Numbered from the stretch's first letter, positions 8,544 to 18,403 are shown. The stretch: 64,000 nt of DNA from AP-15 sp963750195 (GCA_963750195.1 CAVVPS010000009.1:1-64000); one strand, 5' to 3'. The notes: generated from the sequence alone by a model not told the origin. A program made the numbers and translations.

Positions 8544-10590
8544 ATGGCTTCGCTTATGCTGCATCGGGATGTGCTGACCAATTTCGGCCGTCTTCCCGCC
8601 AAGGTCCAAAAGAGGGTCAGCGAACTCATTCGCAAGTTCGAAGAGGACAGCACTCAAAGCAGCATTCATCTTGAGAAGATTGAGCAAGCGATCGACGGTA
8701 AGGTTCGGAGCGCAAGGGTCGGCGATGATTGGCGCGCCATCGTAATTGCGCCGCAGCAGGGGGAAACCTTTCTGTTGACGCATGTCGATCACCACGACGA
8801 GGCCTATCGGTGGTGTGCTAACAAGCGTTTTGAGGCCCATGGCTCCCTGGGGATACTTCAAGTTTTCGATGTGCAAGAGGTCGAAGAGGCGGCCCAGCGT
8901 AGTGGAGACGGCAAGAGCTCACAGACTGATCATAGCCAAGCCTACCCGTTGGATAGTCTGACCAACGACGAACTTTTTCAGGCAGGTGTTCCTCGCCCGC
9001 TCATCCCGGCAGTTCGCGCGATCCGCACAGATGAAGCATTCGAGGAAGTCGCCCCCTATCTGCCTCCCGAGGCCGTGCAAGTCCTATTCTGGGTCGCCGC
9101 AGGCCGGTCGCTCGAGGAGGCACTGGAGGAGACATTGGGGACGCTGGACGCTGGCGATGCGCGTCCCGAAGGCCCCGGCGACTTCTCGAAACTCGATCAG
9201 GTCACCAGCCTCATCCTCGTCCTCGTCGAGGGCGAAGAACATCTAAAAGAGATCCTTGCCGAAGACATTGAGGAGTGGCGTGTCTTCCTTCACCCGTATC
9301 AGCGAAAGATCGTCGAATCCGAAACAACCGGTCCGGTGAAGATAAGCGGCGCCGCCGGTACCGGAAAGACGGTTGCACTCATGCACCGTGCCGTGCACCT
9401 CGCCAATAAATTGATCGAGCCTAAGTACAAAATTCTCGTAACCACCTACACCACTAATCTATCGATTACGATCGAACAGCCGATCAAGAAGTTATCTCCC
9501 GCGGCTTCCAAGCGCATCGAGGTGACCAACCTCCATCAGCTAGCCCGAACCATCTGTCTCCGTTCTGATTGGCGAGGTCGGATCGCCGACGACCAAGATC
9601 AAGATGAACTTTGGGCCGCCGTGCTCCCCGGAGCCGAGATCGGCGAGTTCGAATCCGGCTTCGTCAAGGACGAATACGACAGCGTGATCGACGCGATGGG
9701 AATCGAGTCCGAGGAAGAATACCTCACCGTCGTCAGAACCGGCCGTCCAAGGCTGTCCCGACAACAACGTCGAAGACTCTGGCCCACCTTTCTCGAGTTC
9801 AATCGTCTACTTCGAAAGAAGGGCCTGTTGACCTTCGAGGGAACGGTCCATCAGGCACGGATGATCGTCGAAAATGGAGGGTTCCCGACCTACCGACACG
9901 TCCTTGTCGACGAACTTCAAGATTTCAGCCTCGAAGGACTGCGGTTGATCGCAGCTTTGAGCCGACAGACTAACTCGCCGTGCAACCCGTTATATATTAT
10001 TTGTCGTTGGCGATGGCCACCAAAGGACCAATCGGAGAATCCCGATTTCGCTGTCACGGGCCGGTATCAATGTAGTCGGACGCTCGCGACGCCTGAAAAT
10101 CAACTATCGGACGGGCGAGCAGATCCGCGAGTGGGCGCATTCCCTGCTCAAGGGGATGGACATCGATGATCTCGATGGCGGCAAGGCCGACACGACGGGC
10201 GATCGATCCGTCTTCAAGGGCCCCGAGCCGAGCGCCAGGAAGGTGGACAGCATAGAAGAAGCCGGCGAATTGATCGCGGCCTGGGCGGACGAACTCATCA
10301 GGAAAGAGAGTATCGGCTCTCACGAAATCTGCGTGACACCGGTTCATGATGTCGTGAGGACCGTACTAGCGGCGAGGGGAATTGGGTATCTTGAGCTCCA
10401 GGCGAGGCGTGTTGATCCTGGCAAGGCAGAACCCGGGGTCAGACTGGGTTCAATGCGCCGAATCAAAGGGCTTGAATTCAAAGCCGTTGCGATGCTTGTC
10501 GGCAGCTCGGAAGACGGAGCGAAGAGGCTGGAGCAATACGTTGCCGCAACGCGGGCGCGCCAATGGCTTCTTATCGTTGAAGTTCGCTGA
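8544..10590 (+). CDS. UvrD-type superfamily I helicase with N-terminal RelE/ParE-like domain, one frameshift
   Basis: The ATG at 8544 follows the upstream stop by one base. Residues 1-105 resemble a RelE/ParE toxin fold (LHRDVLTNFGRLPAKVQKRV, RVGDDWRAIV, HVDHHDEAYRWC). A middle region leads to the helicase core with Walker A GAAGTGKT at 269-276 and Walker B-like DELQDF at about 456. A one-base insertion near 10000 (TTT for TT) throws the frame; restoring it gives VVGDGHQRTNRRIPISLSRA, then LKINYRTGEQIREWAH and the C-terminal motor motifs RIKGLEFKAV and YVAATRAR, ending at 10590. Such helicases use ATP to translocate on single-stranded DNA. The toxin-like domain and coupled partner recall defence or DNA-processing pairs, but the function is not established. 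Confidence 0.8.
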
Positions 10591-10790
10591 ACGCCGGCGA
10601 GCGTCGAGGAGTTTGATCGAGCTACGCCGCGCGGTGCAGATTATTGCCGAGGTGCAACGTCGACGCCAAGACCTCACCGCCGCCGACCGCAAGCCGCTCG
10701 GATCGCCCGAAATCGACAAGCCGTGTACAATAAATTCGCGATTTTCTCTAAATTTCTGAAATCATTGTTCTAATCCGGCTGTTCCGCAAG

Positions 10791-10835
10791 CCTTTTATCA
10801 GTAGGTCCCGGGTTCGAATCCCGGCGGGCTCACCA
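10791..10835 (+). other. tRNA-Lys 3' fragment, probable attachment-site remnant
   Basis: The 45 bases match the 3' half of a tRNA: anticodon-loop-like CTTTTATCAG, variable loop TAGGT, T-arm CCGGG-TTCGAAT-CCCGG at 10808-10824, acceptor strand and an encoded CCA at 10833-10835. The anticodon region points to tRNA-Lys(UUU), with one base missing. No D-arm or 5' acceptor strand lies upstream, so it is not a functional tRNA. Such fragments arise when an integrating element recombines at a tRNA 3' end. The flanking bases 10591-10996 contain no gene that I can see. Confidence 0.75.
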
Positions 10836-10996
10836 ACGAAATCAATGCGATATTACTTGGTTGGTGGAGTCGGCAAGGGGCGCTCACTCAAGCATTGCCT
10901 GATAGTCGGGCCGCCTCGAGCGATCCGGGTTCGCCCGCGATAACCCAGCCCGGCGCCGGCCCCGCCGGGGCGTGAGCGTCGTATCCCCGGTGCTGA

Positions 10997-12403
10997 CTAC
11001 CGCCAGCTAGCCAGCTGCTCGGTCGAGGTCCCGGGACGCAGGAACGTGGCAATCGTCCCGGCGTCACGGCCGATCATTGTTTGCCCGGCGGCGACCAACG
11101 CATCGACCTGCTCGCGCGGCAGGGTGAGCCCGGTACGGATTGCCACGAGCCGCGCCCGCATCTCGGGATCGGGATAGTCGGACAGGCTGACGCGCAGCAC
11201 CTTCGCAGCCACATCGCCACAGGCATAGCCGTCGATAACAGCCCCTTGACGGCAGCGCAGTGCACGCAGCTTCTCGGCGAGATCGTCAACCGTGCTCTCG
11301 ACGGCGATCAGGGTCTCGATGTTGTAAGCTCCGATTTGCGTGGTCGTTACTGCCGAAATGATCTGCCCGAGCCCGCTGACGATGCGCTGGTGCGGCCAGT
11401 TCGGGTTTGGCGCCGACTGGCCGTCGACGCTGATCACGAGAATGCGGCGAACTGGCAGCAGCAGGGCCGCGAACCGATCCATTCTGGTGTTCAACAGCAA
11501 CATGTCATTGAGCAGCACCCGCAGTGCGAGATTATCCGAGATTCCGCCGTCCATCAGATGGATCCACTGGACCTGCTGGCCGTTGGAATAGCGATCGAGG
11601 TTTTCAAGCAGCGCCCGAGTACGCAAATCGGGTTGGTTGCCTTCCTCCGTTCGCGGCCGCGCTGCGGGGGGAAGCGGACAATCGGGCCCACGGTAATTGC
11701 GCAGAGTCACGGGGCCGAACAGCACCGGAAATCCGTTGGAGGCAGCGACCGCCCGCGCGATTGGCAGGGTCGCGAGATCGGAGCAGATCACGTCAAAGGT
11801 CTGCGGCAGAAAGCCGAACGGGCTACCAAAACTGATATCGGTGGCATTTATGCTGACCTGAGGGCGGCCGTGTCGAAAGAGATCGGCAAAGGTCGCGCCA
11901 TGGAACATCAGCCGGTCGTAGACTTGGGTCATCCGGTCGTTGGTGCCGACCAGCGGATTGAATATCCAATCCCAGTTCCACGGCAGCAGGAACGTGCCCC
12001 AAATATAGGCTTCAATGTCAGGATAAAGGAACTCGTCGGGGAAGGTTTCGAACGACTTCTCGCCATAGAGGCCGAAGTGAGCCGCCGGGAAGGACCCGCC
12101 GGAGACGCCGGCCAACAGGTCTACCTCGTCGAGCAAGGTGCTATCCTTGCCTTCAGGCTGCACGTGGATATCCCGCATCCCGCGCAACACGCCGAAACCG
12201 AAAGCGGCAGAGCGCTTGCCGCCGCCGGACAGGGCGACTAATACCAGTGCACTTTCGGCGCCGCCGCTGCGGTTCACGTCGACCAGGCGATATTCGGAGT
12301 TTCCGGCCGCCGAGCGCAGCGGCTCATTCATCGGCACGGACAGCGAGCCGCAGCCGCCGAGCAGCAATGTCACGAGGAACCCAAGCGCCTGCCATCTGCG
12401 CAT
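10997..12403 (-). CDS. Patatin-like phospholipase lipoprotein
   Basis: A 468-residue lipoprotein with a lipobox LLLGGC (Cys18) and a patatin domain. The oxyanion loop LSGGGKRS is at residues 59-66, the nucleophile elbow GVSGGS at 99-104 (Ser101), and the second dyad residue is in DGGISDN (Asp285). Patatins hydrolyse acyl esters of phospholipids with a Ser-Asp dyad. The lipid anchor places the enzyme in the cell envelope. The gene is intact and stands alone. The 312 bases upstream (12404-12715) contain no convincing gene. Confidence 0.9.
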   Translation of the reverse strand: MRRWQALGFLVTLLLGGCGSLSVPMNEPLRSAAGNSEYRLVDVNRSGGAESALVLVALSGGGKRSAAFGFGVLRGMRDIHVQPEGKDSTLLDEVDLLAGVSGGSFPAAHFGLYGEKSFETFPDEFLYPDIEAYIWGTFLLPWNWDWIFNPLVGTNDRMTQVYDRLMFHGATFADLFRHGRPQVSINATDISFGSPFGFLPQTFDVICSDLATLPIARAVAASNGFPVLFGPVTLRNYRGPDCPLPPAARPRTEEGNQPDLRTRALLENLDRYSNGQQVQWIHLMDGGISDNLALRVLLNDMLLLNTRMDRFAALLLPVRRILVISVDGQSAPNPNWPHQRIVSGLGQIISAVTTTQIGAYNIETLIAVESTVDDLAEKLRALRCRQGAVIDGYACGDVAAKVLRVSLSDYPDPEMRARLVAIRTGLTLPREQVDALVAAGQTMIGRDAGTIATFLRPGTSTEQLASWR

Positions 12404-12715
12404 GCGCCGAACCGGGGCTTAAATCCGAATCGCCCGCAGCCGATGGTCAGCGCGCATTCGCTCTTCTGAGTGCTGATGGCTGTACAGCAGGCCAGCTGAG
12501 AATGGGGCCGTGAAACGCATTTTGATGTCGGCGCCGGGACTTTCCCAAATTACCACGGCCGCCTGTTGCTGGCCGTCCGGGGCCGGGGGGGCACCGCGGC
12601 ATTCAAGCCCAACGTGGCTCCCCAGCTTTCCAATATTCGTCAGAGACAACAACGGCGAGTACAAGTCAGAGGATGCGCTGCCGGAGCATGCAGGCATAAT
12701 CCCGGCAGCGTAAGA

Positions 12716-13090
12716 CTATCCCCAGGTAGCTTGACCGCCGACGGCCGTGATCGTGATATGCCCCATTGTCGTGTCAGCCTTGGCGCCGTGCCAATGGCGC
12801 TCGCCGGCCTTGATATGCACGACATCACCCACATTGATTTCGCGCTGGTCATGCTCCGTCGCGACCATGCCGGAGCCGGAGGTCACGACCAGGATCTGGT
12901 CGCAGTTGTGGGTATGCCATCCCGTGGTGCAACCTTGGCTGAAATTCACCACGCTGCAGTTGTAGTTCGCGGAGTCCCCAGGCTCGATGATGGTCTGCCG
13001 CGACCGGGAAACCGGCCCTGTCCACCCTTCGATCCGCTCGGCGCCTTCCACTGGAACGTTCGGTATGCTCTTAAGCGTGACCACCTTCAT
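12716..13090 (-). CDS. Small cupin-domain protein
   Basis: A single-domain cupin of 124 residues. The first cupin motif carries WHTHNCDQILVVTSGSG and the second GDVVHIKAGERHWHGA, giving the usual His-rich metal site in a beta-barrel. The start is taken at the ATG at 13090 because GAGGAGGGAG lies 5-14 bases upstream; a longer frame to 13123 lacks such a site. It may be an enzyme or a sensor of a small aromatic compound, since it follows the gentisate gene group on the same strand, but the substrate is unknown. Confidence 0.85.
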   Translation of the reverse strand: MKVVTLKSIPNVPVEGAERIEGWTGPVSRSRQTIIEPGDSANYNCSVVNFSQGCTTGWHTHNCDQILVVTSGSGMVATEHDQREINVGDVVHIKAGERHWHGAKADTTMGHITITAVGGQATWG

Positions 13091-13251
13091 GACGACTCCC
13101 TCCTCGTGTTGACAGCTGTTCACGGTATCTGAAAACTCGCAACGTGTCCCCCCTGTATCACCGCCGAATGTGTGGGCAGATCACAGGGGTCACGGTAATA
13201 AGCCGCTGATCCTACCGGAAATTATCGGGAACGCCCTGAGGCCGGCGAATT

Positions 13252-15135
13252 TCAATAGCCGATCGCGGCGCCATTAGGGCGGCGGGGATCGTTGGCGCCC
13301 CACAGCCGGCCACCGGTGATTTCGATCAGCCCCACTGCGCCCCACGGCTTCTGCTCGACGAGGATGTAGCCTTTGCCGCGGAGTGTCGCAATCGTGTCGG
13401 GCGAAAGACCGGAGGGCTCGTAGAATACTTTGTCCGGCAGCCCTTGGTAATGAAAGCGCGGCGCCTCGACCGCTGCTAGCGGGGCCAAGCTGTAATCGAC
13501 AATGTTCATGATGGTTTCGAGCACCGTCGTGATGATGCGCGAGCCGCCTGGGCTACCGAGGACGAGTAAGACGCGGCCGTCTTTCTCAACCAGGGTCGGC
13601 GCCATCGAGGAGAGCGGCCGTTTTCCGGGCGCGATTGCATTGGCTGCGCCCTGAACCAGACCGTACAGGTTCGGGGTGCCGGGCTTCGCGGCAAAATCGT
13701 CCATCTCGTTGTTCAGGAAAAAGCCGGTGCCGGGTGCGATCACCTCGGCGCCGAAATAGCCGTTGATCGTATAGGTCACGGCGACTGCATTGCCGGCGCC
13801 GTCGACGACCGAATAATGGGTGGTCTCCGCCTTCTCGTGCGGGGCAGCGAGCGGTGCGGAGGATGGCGCCTCGTCCGCCCCCATTGCGGCACGGATCCCA
13901 GCCGCATAGCCCTTTGACAGCAACCGGTCGAGTGGGTTCGTTACAAAGGCCGGGTCGCCGAGAAAGGCGTTACGGTCAGTGTAGGCGCGGCGCATCGCCT
14001 CGACCATCAGTTCTACCGAACGCGCCGAGCGAAGACCCAGCGCCTTCATGTCGTAGCCTTCCAGGATCTGCAGGATTTGGCAGATCGTGGCACCGCCGGA
14101 ACTCGGCGGCGGCGCCGACACGATCGCATGGGAGCGGTAGGTGCAAGAGAGCGGCGGCCCCTCGCTCGTCGTGTAATCGGCAAAATCGCGGGCGGTCAGG
14201 GTTCCGCCATTGGCCCGGCTCGCCTTGTCGACGGCAGCTGCGGCGGGCCCCTTGTAAAATGCGACCGGCCCCTTTTTTGCGATCGCCGCGAGCGTTTCCG
14301 CGAGATCTTTTTGCACGAGATGGTCGCCGGGCATGAACCGGCTGCCGTCGGGGCGCAGAAAAATCTTGGCTGCCGCCGGATCGTGGGCAAAACGGTCGGC
14401 CTTGGCGTCGAGCAATTCGGTGTCGTCGCGGCTCAACACAAAGCCGTCGCCCGCCAGCGCAATAGCCGGCGCCATTACTGCCGCGCGCGGCAGGCTGCCG
14501 TATTCTTTGAGCGCACGGTCGAGCCCCATCACCGTCCCCGGCACGCCGGCCGCGCGCCAGCCATGGCGGCTGAGGTCGGGTACGGGCTTGCCGGTGGGGT
14601 CGAGATACATCCCGGCGGTCGCTGCCGCCGGCGCGGTCTCGCGGAAATTGATAAAGGTGTCGCGCCCGCCGGCGAGGTGGACGATCATGAACCCGCCGCC
14701 GCCGATATTGCCGCAGCACGGCTCGACGACCGCAAGCGCGTAGCCGACCGCGACCGCCGCGTCGATCGCGTTGCCGCCGGCCGCGAGGATGCCGGCACCG
14801 ACCTCGGAGGCAATGTGCTGCGAGGTCACAACCATGCCATGCCGAGCCTCGGATGCTTGCGGCGTGGCGGCAGCCGCAGCTGATCCGGCAAAGGCGAGCG
14901 CCAGCGTCAATGCCGCCGATAGAGCTGCGACAAACACCGCCTGCAAACTGTCATTTCGGGGCGCGGCACGCGAGCTCGGAACCCAAGAACTCAGTCCTAC
15001 AAAGCTTAAGTACTGCCGGTGTTCGTGGATTCTGGATCTAGCCCTTCGTGTTGCGCCGGAATGACGAACCATTTCTGTCAGCTCGTTCTTCACCGGTCGT
15101 TCGACGCCGTCGCTCATCGGTTGCTGCGGCTTCAT
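13252..15135 (-). CDS. ggt: Gamma-glutamyltransferase, with a repeat inside the 5' end
   Basis: The product matches gamma-glutamyltranspeptidase (Ntn hydrolase), which cleaves gamma-glutamyl bonds of glutathione and related peptides in the periplasm. The large subunit carries GNIGGGGFMIVHLAGG and the autocatalytic Thr lies in ETTHYSVVDGAGNAVAVT, followed by the small-subunit motifs GSPGGSRIITTV and NDPRRPNGAAIG. The frame opens at an ATG at 15135 that overlaps the upstream monooxygenase stop (ATGA), but bases 14950-15065 are a palindromic repeat, and the signal peptide (VFVAALSAALTLALAFAGSA) begins only after it. The real start may be GTG 14937 or TTG 14946. Confidence 0.88.
   Translation of the reverse strand: MKPQQPMSDGVERPVKNELTEMVRHSGATRRARSRIHEHRQYLSFVGLSSWVPSSRAAPRNDSLQAVFVAALSAALTLALAFAGSAAAAATPQASEARHGMVVTSQHIASEVGAGILAAGGNAIDAAVAVGYALAVVEPCCGNIGGGGFMIVHLAGGRDTFINFRETAPAAATAGMYLDPTGKPVPDLSRHGWRAAGVPGTVMGLDRALKEYGSLPRAAVMAPAIALAGDGFVLSRDDTELLDAKADRFAHDPAAAKIFLRPDGSRFMPGDHLVQKDLAETLAAIAKKGPVAFYKGPAAAAVDKASRANGGTLTARDFADYTTSEGPPLSCTYRSHAIVSAPPPSSGGATICQILQILEGYDMKALGLRSARSVELMVEAMRRAYTDRNAFLGDPAFVTNPLDRLLSKGYAAGIRAAMGADEAPSSAPLAAPHEKAETTHYSVVDGAGNAVAVTYTINGYFGAEVIAPGTGFFLNNEMDDFAAKPGTPNLYGLVQGAANAIAPGKRPLSSMAPTLVEKDGRVLLVLGSPGGSRIITTVLETIMNIVDYSLAPLAAVEAPRFHYQGLPDKVFYEPSGLSPDTIATLRGKGYILVEQKPWGAVGLIEITGGRLWGANDPRRPNGAAIGY
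14950..15065. repeat. Palindromic dispersed-type repeat with GTCATT..AATGAC ends
   Basis: This 116-bp unit begins GTCATTTCGG (14950-14959) and ends CCGGAATGAC (15056-15065), an imperfect terminal inverted repeat, with further internal complementary stretches. Repeats of this pattern (AATGAC ends, CGGAATCCA-like interior) are scattered in many alphaproteobacterial chromosomes. Here it lies inside the 5' reading frame of the gamma-glutamyltransferase gene and adds about 39 in-frame codons. Only this copy occurs in the window. Confidence 0.6.
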
Positions 15136-16373
15136 TCGCGGGCGGCGAGCGTGTCGTGGTCGTAGCCGGCGACTCGCTTGTAACTGTCCGATATCGCCGC
15201 CAGTTCGTCGCGGCTGATCACCGCGTCGATATCGTCGAACGGCCGGTCGCCGGTGCGCAGGTACACCTCGCGCAGGATCGCGTCGGGCGGGTTGGTGCGG
15301 TTGGTGCGCACGATGTTGGCGGTGGCTTCTCGCCGTATTTCTTCATAAGCGCGCAACGCCGCGACAGGGTCTTCGGTCGCGCAGAGGCAGTCGGCGAGCG
15401 CCCGCGCGTCGACGATTGCCTGGCCGGCGCCGTTCGAGCCCCGCGGCACCATCGGGTGCGCCGCGTCGCCCAGCAGACTGACCCGGCCAAAGCTCCAGCG
15501 CGGCAGCGGATCTTGATCGACCATCGGGAATTCGAGAATGACTTCAGCCGCGCCGATCATCGCCGGCACGTCGAGCCAGTCGAAGCACCAGTCCTTGAAC
15601 GCGCCAACGAAATCGGCCAGCGCGCCCGGACGGTTCCAATCGCGCGCCTCGTGCTGGGGGGTCTCGATCTCGGCCACCCAATTGACCAGCTGGCTGCCCG
15701 CGCCGTCGATATCGTTGCGGATCGGATAGATCACCATCTTACCGGTGGCGAGCCAGCCGGCACGCACCATGCTCGCCCCAGACAGAAACCGCGGCCAGCG
15801 CGTTACGCCGCGCCACATGTTGTAGCCCGAATAGATCGGCTCGCCCTCGTCGGGGTAAAGCTGCTTGCGGATCGTCGAATGGATGCCGTCGCCGGCGATC
15901 GCGATTGCGCCATGCTGCGGCGGCAGTCTGGCGCCGGTCGCGACGCTCTCAAAATGGACGGTGACCCGGTCCGTCTCCTGTTCGAAGGCAACGCAGCGCC
16001 GGCCGGTGATCAGATGATCGGCGCCAGCGCGACGAACAAAGGCGTCGGCCAGCACCTGCTGTAGATCGCCGCGGTGCAGCGAGAATTGCGGCCAGGCATA
16101 TCCCGCGTCGCGACCCAATGGCTCGCGATAGATCAGCTGACCAAAGCGGTTGAAAAAGCAGGCTTCGGCAGTGGTGACCCCAACTCGGGTCAGGGCCGGC
16201 TCCAGTCCGAGCTCGGCCAGCTCGCGGGTCGCATGCGGCAGCACGTTGATGCCGACCCCGATCGGCTCGATCGCCGACGCCGCCTCGTAGATACGGCAGG
16301 GAATGCCAGCGCGGTGCAAGGCCAAGCCGAGGGTCAGCCCGCCGATGCCGGCACCGACGATAATCACATCCAT
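15132..16373 (-). CDS. FAD-dependent aromatic hydroxylase (salicylate / 3-hydroxybenzoate 6-hydroxylase type)
   Basis: A 413-residue class A flavin monooxygenase with GAGIGGLTLGLALHRAG (residues 7-23) for the FAD ADP moiety, the DG motif GDGIHSTIRKQLYP, and the GDAAHP motif LLGDAAHPMVPRGSNGAGQA that contacts FAD ribitol. Family members hydroxylate phenolic acids using NAD(P)H and O2. Placed directly after gentisate 1,2-dioxygenase on the same strand, it likely makes gentisate from 3-hydroxybenzoate or salicylate. The exact substrate is inferred from the neighbour. Confidence 0.9.
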   Translation of the reverse strand: MDVIIVGAGIGGLTLGLALHRAGIPCRIYEAASAIEPIGVGINVLPHATRELAELGLEPALTRVGVTTAEACFFNRFGQLIYREPLGRDAGYAWPQFSLHRGDLQQVLADAFVRRAGADHLITGRRCVAFEQETDRVTVHFESVATGARLPPQHGAIAIAGDGIHSTIRKQLYPDEGEPIYSGYNMWRGVTRWPRFLSGASMVRAGWLATGKMVIYPIRNDIDGAGSQLVNWVAEIETPQHEARDWNRPGALADFVGAFKDWCFDWLDVPAMIGAAEVILEFPMVDQDPLPRWSFGRVSLLGDAAHPMVPRGSNGAGQAIVDARALADCLCATEDPVAALRAYEEIRREATANIVRTNRTNPPDAILREVYLRTGDRPFDDIDAVISRDELAAISDSYKRVAGYDHDTLAARE

Positions 16374-16403
16374 CGCGCGCTCCCGGCAGCGCGGCGGCGG
16401 CCG

Positions 16404-17454
16404 TCAGGCGTTGCCGCGCTGCTCGCGGAAGAGGCCGAGCTTTTCCTGAACCGGCCGGTCGGAATAACTGAACAGCACGGCTTCTTCCTCGGCATGATGG
16501 CTGACCATTGTCCAGCTCGGTGCGACAAAGATGTCGTGCGGCTGCCAATACAAGCACCTGATCGCCGATCCGGGTTTCGCCAGCGCCCTCGACCGCGACA
16601 AAGACCGTGCCGTCGGTCGAGCGGTAGGGGCGGGTGGCAAAACCTTTCGGCAACAGCTGGATAAAGGCGCCGATCGTCGGCATCGCGAAATCGCCGCTCG
16701 CCGGGTTGACATACCGCAACTTGTAGCCGTGGCAGGGATCGGGGTCCTCGTTGCGGCTCAAAACCTCGAGCAATTCGCGCGAGCGGGCATAGGGGTAATT
16801 GAACACCGGCGAGGTCTTGGCCGCGGGCTTCCAGTCGACCGGCACCAAATTGTTGGCAAACCGCGCGGCGTTGTCGCCCTCGGGCCGGGTGACGGTCTGC
16901 ACATCGCTAGCGCCCGGCTCGGCGAAGCTCGCGTCGAGCAGGCGCACGATCGGGATGTCGAGCCCGTCGAGCCAGACCATCGGCTCGTCGGTCTCGTTGC
17001 CATGGTCGTGCCAGGTCCAGGAAGGTGTGATCACGAAATCGCCGGGCAGCATCGTCGTGCGCTCGCCATCGACCGCGGTATAGGCGCCCTTTCCCTCGAT
17101 AATGAAGCGCAATGCCGATTGGGTGTGGCGGTGCGCCGGCGCCACTTCGCCCGGCAGGATCAATTGCAACCCGGCGAACAACGAATGGGTGATCGAGGTC
17201 TGGCCCTTGAGCCCGGGGTTTTCGAGGATCAGCACCCGGCGCGTCGCCTCCTCGGCGCTGATCAGCCCGCCTGACTCCATCAAGTGCGGCCGGACATCGC
17301 GGTAATGCCAGATCGCGGGCAGGCACGGCGTCACCGGCTGGGCGGTGACAAGCCCGTGCAGCCGCTCCCATAGCGGCGCCAGATTGGAGACAGCGATGCG
17401 CTCGTAAAACGCCTCGCGCTCCGGTGTCCGGGCGGCCGCGTGCTCCGTCGCCAT
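16404..17454 (-). CDS. Gentisate 1,2-dioxygenase, one frameshift
   Basis: The bicupin enzyme opens gentisate to maleylpyruvate using Fe(II) and O2. It starts at the ATG at 17454 after GGAGG. The first cupin shows APAHRHTQSALRFIIEG with metal His residues and WTWHDHGNE, and a YRSTDGTVFVAVEG stretch begins the second. Near 16545 one extra T (GTATTGG for GTATGG) shifts the frame; dropping it restores VLVWQPHDIFVAPSW and the tail ending REQRGNA at 16404. Without the correction translation runs on into the hydroxylase gene as a false 501-residue product. It forms the core of the gentisate module. Confidence 0.88.
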
Positions 17455-17476
17455 GGCCGTTCCTCCGAGGTCTGCG

Positions 17477-18403
17477 TCAAGCCGCCTTCTGCCGACGTTC
17501 CCCGAGGCTAAAGCCGATCTTGGCGAGGTCGGCGATCAATGCCGCCGATTGCGTCTGATCGAGCGGCAGCATCGGCGGACGCACCGAAGCCCAAGCCGGG
17601 TCGCCGTGGAAATGCGCGACGACGCGTTTGAGCGCCGGGACCATCGGATAGCGCTGCAAGGTATTGCGCACGGTCGTGACTTCGGCCTGCAAGGCGTCGG
17701 CCTGCGGTCCCTGCCAGTTGGCGTAGAGCTTGGCGATGCCCGGCACGTTGACATTGCCCGAGGCGGTGATGCAGCCGGCCCCGCCCTTGCGCAGCGCGGC
17801 GAGCAGAAACACCTCGGAGCCCGGGAATATGGCAAAGCCCGGATACCGGTCGAGCAGCGCCGCGGTGTTGTTCCAGTCGCCGGAACTGTCCTTCAGCCCG
17901 ACCACGGTCTGCGGATAAGCCTTGATGAAACGACCGACCAGATCGAGCGAGTAACCGACCACCGCGACCGGTGGAATATGATAGAGATAAACCTTCAGCG
18001 CCGACGAGCCGACCTTGTCGATGACCCCGGAAATAAAGGCGAAGATACCGTTGTCGCTGACAGGCTTGTAATAGAACGGCGGCAGCATCAAAACGCCGCC
18101 GCAGCCATGGCCGACGGCGTGCCGCACCAGCGCGGCCGCATCGGTCATCGCGCAAGCGCCGGTCCCGGGCATCAGCTTTTCGGCCGGAATGCCGGCCTCG
18201 ACCAAATGGTTAAGCAAGTCCATCCGCTCGGCCGGCGACATCGAATTTGCTTCGCTGGTGGTGCCGAAGATCGCCAGCCCGCCGGCGCCTTGATCGAGCA
18301 ACCAGCGGCAAAAGGCGGTGAACCGCCCGACATCGGGTTCGCCGCTCGCCGTGAACGGGGTCAGTACCGGGACCAGCACTCCACTAAATGGCTGCGCGGT
18401 CAT
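17477..18403 (-). CDS. Dihydrodipicolinate synthase-family aldolase
   Basis: The 308-residue product is a DapA-type (beta/alpha)8 class I aldolase. It has the GTTSEANSMSPAER motif near residue 48, the Tyr of VYLYHIPP and the Schiff-base Lys in VVGLKDSSGDW. Such enzymes make or cleave pyruvate-derived bonds. It lies 23 bases upstream of gentisate dioxygenase on the same strand, so a role in cleaving a pyruvate-containing catabolic intermediate is more likely than lysine synthesis. The gene is intact. Confidence 0.85.
   Translation of the reverse strand: MTAQPFSGVLVPVLTPFTASGEPDVGRFTAFCRWLLDQGAGGLAIFGTTSEANSMSPAERMDLLNHLVEAGIPAEKLMPGTGACAMTDAAALVRHAVGHGCGGVLMLPPFYYKPVSDNGIFAFISGVIDKVGSSALKVYLYHIPPVAVVGYSLDLVGRFIKAYPQTVVGLKDSSGDWNNTAALLDRYPGFAIFPGSEVFLLAALRKGGAGCITASGNVNVPGIAKLYANWQGPQADALQAEVTTVRNTLQRYPMVPALKRVVAHFHGDPAWASVRPPMLPLDQTQSAALIADLAKIGFSLGERRQKAA

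Noticed and set aside
12419..12697. A 92-residue reverse-strand protein upstream of the patatin gene
   Set aside because: No signal, motif or ribosome site, and codon use looks random.
15949..17454. A 501-residue gentisate dioxygenase with a novel C-terminal domain
   Set aside because: The extra domain is the hydroxylase gene read out of frame after an indel near 16545.
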